This document shows, piece after piece, positions 12,775 to 15,100 of a DNA stretch of 15,100 nucleotides. The notes beneath the pieces were generated by a model. It was not told the origin of the DNA. It ran no database searches and worked only from the letters and a program-made list of their open reading frames with translations. The DNA is from Candidatus Woesearchaeota archaeon. GTDB taxonomy: Archaea; Nanobdellota; Nanobdellia; Woesearchaeales; UBA525. The stretch spans positions 1,045 to 16,144 of the forward strand of contig DUGD01000009.1 in the NCBI GenBank assembly GCA_013331575.1, in the 5' to 3' direction. A program made the translations under genes and the position numbers. The stretch's first letter is position 1, and each line of letters opens with the position of its first letter.

Positions 12775-13110
12775 ATGCTGCCGAACAAAGAGACTGTGTT
12801 ACATGAAGGGATGACACTGCCTGAACTGCAAGCGTACATCAAAGAGATGTGCGCAGTCAACGGCTGGGACAAGGACTCCTTGGAGTTAAAGTTCCTGCTC
12901 TTTTCCGAGGAGGTGGGAGAACTCGCCAAAGCGATACGGCGCCACCGCCACATCTACGACGAAAAAGGGCAGAAAGACGAGCAATTAGCAGAGGAATTCG
13001 CCGATGTGCTAAGCTATCTTATTGACTTGGCGAACCTATCGGGCGTTGACCTCGACAAGGCGATACGCGACAAGACCGCGAAGAACCTAGGACGGGACTG
13101 GAAATACTAG
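12775..13110 (+). CDS. MazG-type nucleotide pyrophosphohydrolase
   Basis: 111 residues, a single all-alpha NTP pyrophosphohydrolase domain of the MazG / dCTPase-like group. The magnesium-binding signature is complete: E45-E-x-x-E49 in the first helix (LLFSEEVGELAKAIRRH) and E74-x-x-D77 in the third (LAEEFADVLSYLIDLANLSG), followed by the usual NLxGVDLDKA and a Lys/Asn-rich tail (DKTAKNLGRDW). Such enzymes hydrolyse (d)NTPs to NMP and pyrophosphate, cleaning the nucleotide pool of damaged or non-canonical nucleotides. The length equals that of stand-alone archaeal MazG-like proteins. The ATG directly follows the stop of the exported lipoprotein, so translation is probably coupled, although one product is outside and the other inside the cell. 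ATG at 12811 (residue 13) is a possible shorter start. Confidence 0.9.
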   Translation: MLPNKETVLHEGMTLPELQAYIKEMCAVNGWDKDSLELKFLLFSEEVGELAKAIRRHRHIYDEKGQKDEQLAEEFADVLSYLIDLANLSGVDLDKAIRDKTAKNLGRDWKY

Positions 13111-13173
13111 GCTGTTGTGTCGTTCATGCCGCATATTCTGCTTCATATGATGATTTTACGAAGATGCAAAATC

Positions 13174-13181
13174 TTTTATAG
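13174..13181 (+). promoter_or_regulatory. TATA box for the BadF/NAGK-type kinase
   Basis: TTTTATAG is centred about 26 nt before ATG 13203. It supports that start over the in-frame GTG at 13197. Confidence 0.65.
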
Positions 13182-13202
13182 CTCTCAACTGGGGATGTGT
13201 GC

Positions 13203-14285
13203 ATGGATGCACTCTATGTTGGAATAGATGGCGGCGGTACGAAGACGAAGTGTATCATCGTTGACGCGTCATGTAACGAGCTAGGGGTCGGGTTTGGTGG
13301 TCCCTCCAATCCTAATAGGCAAGGCGGGCCTCGTGCCGTGGACAGCATTGTCGCTGCAGTGCTCGACGCTATCCGAGATGGACGCGACAAGGGCAATCTT
13401 CACGGTTTCGTCCTTCATTTCGAACGCATGCTACTAGGCATCTCTGGTGCGGCGGGGCCGCGCGGCAGGGAGATATTGGCCAAGGAGGGTGCAGTCCGTC
13501 GAGAGGCGGGATCGTCCACTAAGCTCCCGTTCACCTATGGTTCATTCCGGATAGTGGGTGATATCCATACTGCGTGGTATGCTGCTTTCGAAGGAGAGCC
13601 GGGTATCATATTCATAGCAGGCACTGGTTGTGCGGTGTACGGTCGCATTCGCTTGCAAGAGGTGCCTGATGAACAAACATACTGCCTTTTCACGTCGCCG
13701 AAAACACCCGAGTATTCATTCACTCGTTCGGGAGACGGGGGTTTCTCCGTGGGGCGATCAGGGATAATCGCTTGCGCGAACGCACTGCGTAACCCTAGCG
13801 ATATCTTGGTGGGGTTGATGCGCGACGCATACGCGAGCGGTAAGCTGTGGGCCGACCATCGTGCGCGTGGCGAGGATTTCTCGCGCATTGTCATGCGGAG
13901 CGCTGGCATTCTCTTTTCGACTTCTGCGATTGAAGGACAATCTCTCTCGCACACGGAGATAGCGGCTGTCGCGTTCTATGTGAGTGAGGCGTCGTTGCGA
14001 TTCCACGCGGCTAGTAGAGATATCTTATCGCAAACATCGCTCTATCTCTATGAGGCGATAGAATCTATTCTCGCCATACTTCCGTTCCCGAACGGTGTTG
14101 TGCCTGTGGCGTATTTCGGTTCAGTGTTTGGATCGCCTCTCCTCTACGCTCGTTTGTGGCGCGAGCTTCCTCATCTACACCGACCTGCGAAGTTGGTCCT
14201 CCCTAAGCATTCTATCGAGCATGGCGCGGCGTTGATGGCGATACGCGATATAGATGTGCCCGAACATGTAGTCTCTATAAAATGA
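13203..14285 (+). CDS. BadF/BadG/BcrA/BcrD-family ATPase, probable sugar kinase (NAGK-like)
   Basis: A 360-residue ASKHA-fold ATPase. Phosphate-1 loop: GIDGGGTKTKCIIVD (Asp9, Gly10-12, Thr13). GPSNPN (33-38) is the substrate-loop pattern of N-acetylglucosamine kinases. VGDIHTAWYAAFEG holds Asp120, in the place of the catalytic base in NAGK. FIAGTGCAVYG (137-147) is the phosphate-2 loop. RSGDGGFSVGRSG (175-187) corresponds to the GDEGSG..IG motif of this family. These marks fit phosphorylation of an amino sugar or similar hexose in the cytoplasm; other BadF-family members activate dehydratases or reductases, but those partners are absent here. The position before a HAD hydrolase invites a sugar-phosphate pathway, but the two genes have separate promoters. 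Confidence 0.85.
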   Translation: MDALYVGIDGGGTKTKCIIVDASCNELGVGFGGPSNPNRQGGPRAVDSIVAAVLDAIRDGRDKGNLHGFVLHFERMLLGISGAAGPRGREILAKEGAVRREAGSSTKLPFTYGSFRIVGDIHTAWYAAFEGEPGIIFIAGTGCAVYGRIRLQEVPDEQTYCLFTSPKTPEYSFTRSGDGGFSVGRSGIIACANALRNPSDILVGLMRDAYASGKLWADHRARGEDFSRIVMRSAGILFSTSAIEGQSLSHTEIAAVAFYVSEASLRFHAASRDILSQTSLYLYEAIESILAILPFPNGVVPVAYFGSVFGSPLLYARLWRELPHLHRPAKLVLPKHSIEHGAALMAIRDIDVPEHVVSIK

Positions 14286-14299
14286 CAACTAAAGAAATG

Positions 14300-14307
14300 T
14301 TTATAAT
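14300..14307 (+). promoter_or_regulatory. TATA box for the HAD hydrolase
   Basis: TTTATAAT is centred 26 nt before ATG 14329; the gene is leaderless. Confidence 0.7.
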
Positions 14308-14328
14308 GTCCGTTCGAATCACGTCTGT

Positions 14329-14982
14329 ATGGAATCACGGTTCATCCTGTGGGATCAGGATAATTTCACCTTGCGCGGCGTAGGTGATAATTCTGACGAT
14401 TACGTGATCAACCCGACAGCGCGCACTGTCTTGAACTACCTCGCGGATAAAGGATTCACCAATGTAGCCTACTCCAATAAATCCCCTGGATGGACGTTGG
14501 CGAAGGCGAAAGCCGCTAAGCAAGACGATGCATACGCAGCCATGCTCGACAGTCGTGGGATGCCCGGGTCGAAGACTGTTGTCCCACTCCAGCGCTACAC
14601 CGGGTTGGACGCACCTGCGCTCGCCGATCGAGCTATCTATTTCGGCGACAATTTCAATAACGATATTCTCTATGATTGCGACGGTTTAGTCCACGTATTC
14701 GACGCTCTCGGTTTAAAGAGGGACTTCCACGCATACGCGAACATCATCGACTATCTCGACAGTTACGACAACACGAGCTTCCGAACGGCATACGAAGGAG
14801 CGTGGAACCGTGCACGATGGCATGATTACAAAGGCGTCCGAACGCTCTTCCACGCGTTCGATACCAAGAGTATATTCTCCGAACGCGAGAACTACGCAGA
14901 TTTCGATTCTTCAAAGATGGCAGAGACGACAAACGTCATAAGCGTCGTCGAAGGATGCCTCCTTGATAGCGTCGAGAAATAA
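14329..14982 (+). CDS. HAD-superfamily hydrolase
   Basis: 217 residues. Motif I is FILWDQDNFTL, with nucleophile Asp9 and general acid/base Asp11 (DxD). Motif II is the Ser in NVAYSNKS (Ser49). A motif III lysine is probably Lys82 or one of Lys59-64. Motif IV is YFGDNFNND (Asp107, Asp112), which binds magnesium. A small helical insert lies between motifs I and II, and there is a long C-terminal extension (residues about 125-217), rich in Asp, Tyr and Arg, that has no counterpart in minimal HAD phosphatases and may be a cap or partner-binding part. It most likely removes phosphate from a small molecule; the substrate is unknown. It is leaderless from the TATA box at 14300. It follows the BadF/NAGK-type kinase by 43 nt. 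Confidence 0.85.
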   Translation: MESRFILWDQDNFTLRGVGDNSDDYVINPTARTVLNYLADKGFTNVAYSNKSPGWTLAKAKAAKQDDAYAAMLDSRGMPGSKTVVPLQRYTGLDAPALADRAIYFGDNFNNDILYDCDGLVHVFDALGLKRDFHAYANIIDYLDSYDNTSFRTAYEGAWNRARWHDYKGVRTLFHAFDTKSIFSERENYADFDSSKMAETTNVISVVEGCLLDSVEK

Positions 14983-15024
14983 GCATTTTGATATCGACGA
15001 TACTCGTGGTACTCTCATAAAAAG

Positions 15025-15033
15025 CTTTAAAAA
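15025..15033 (+). promoter_or_regulatory. TATA box for the second tRNA-Gln
   Basis: CTTTAAAAA; the predicted start is about 8 nt before the mature tRNA 5' end at 15063. Confidence 0.65.
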
Positions 15034-15062
15034 CAGTCGGCGGTTCTTGGACGGTAATCAAC

Positions 15063-15100
15063 AGCCCCGTAGTGTAGCGGTCAATCATCTCGCCCTCTGG
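15063..15100 (+). tRNA. tRNA-Gln(CUG), cut by the window end
   Basis: The first 26 nt are identical to tRNA-Gln(UUG) at 3089: acceptor AGCCCCG, then the D arm. The anticodon stem is TCGCC (15090-15094) and the loop begins CTCTGG, with anticodon CTG at 15097-15099. The window ends after position 37, exactly where the other copy has its intron, so whether this one has an intron cannot be seen. Confidence 0.85.

Noticed and set aside
1..15100. CRISPR array
   Set aside because: No regularly spaced short repeats with unique spacers; the repeats present are dispersed and differ in kind.

Overview
The window reads as a piece of an archaeal chromosome. The direct evidence is a tRNA-Gln gene with a 43-nt intron framed by a textbook bulge-helix-bulge motif, TATA boxes (TTTAAA or TATATAA type) whose centres lie 26-27 nt upstream of the start codon of most genes (leaderless genes), T-rich terminators, occasional GGAGG/GGTGA ribosome sites, and lipobox or NosD-like secreted proteins rich in N-glycosylation sequons. 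The gene content (small Cys-rich lipoproteins, a surface protein with Ig-like repeats, many short unknown genes) suggests an uncultured, possibly DPANN-type archaeon; that placement is inference.

Layout. 1-297 is the 3' end of a large Ig/cadherin-like surface protein, ended by a pyrimidine-rich terminator. 363-994 holds a small unknown gene and a J-domain/SEC-C zinc-finger protein. 1113-2674 holds two secreted lipoproteins; the second is a ladder of 26-residue repeats with paired cysteines. Between and after them are two full copies (1836-1930, 2724-2817) and one 3' remnant (1010-1027) of a structured intergenic element. The two full copies have unrelated but perfectly complementary inner stems, and the shared 3' box always ends 39-42 nt before a TATA box. 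2884-3204 is an RNA region: a strong promoter, tandem hairpins, a duplicated fragment of the tRNA-Gln leader and 5' end, and the intron-bearing tRNA-Gln(UUG).

3206-6150 is an AT-richer block with three unrecognised genes: one on the plus strand and a two-gene operon on the minus strand. 6398-9514 encodes a large secreted, C-terminally anchored NosD-type beta-helix protein. 9720-10487 holds two small membrane proteins, divergently transcribed. 10564-12022 is a metallophosphoesterase coupled to a GNAT-like acetyltransferase. 12184-13110 is a third lipoprotein, paralogous to the one at 1113, joined stop-to-start to a MazG-type pyrophosphohydrolase. 13203-14982 holds a BadF/NAGK-type sugar kinase and a HAD-family hydrolase, each with its own leaderless promoter. 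The window ends inside a second tRNA-Gln, with anticodon CUG.

Together the genes point to cell-surface and envelope proteins alternating with small housekeeping or house-cleaning enzymes. There is no transposase, integrase or CRISPR array. The most unusual content is the repeated structured element with covarying stems and the RNA-rich region before tRNA-Gln.
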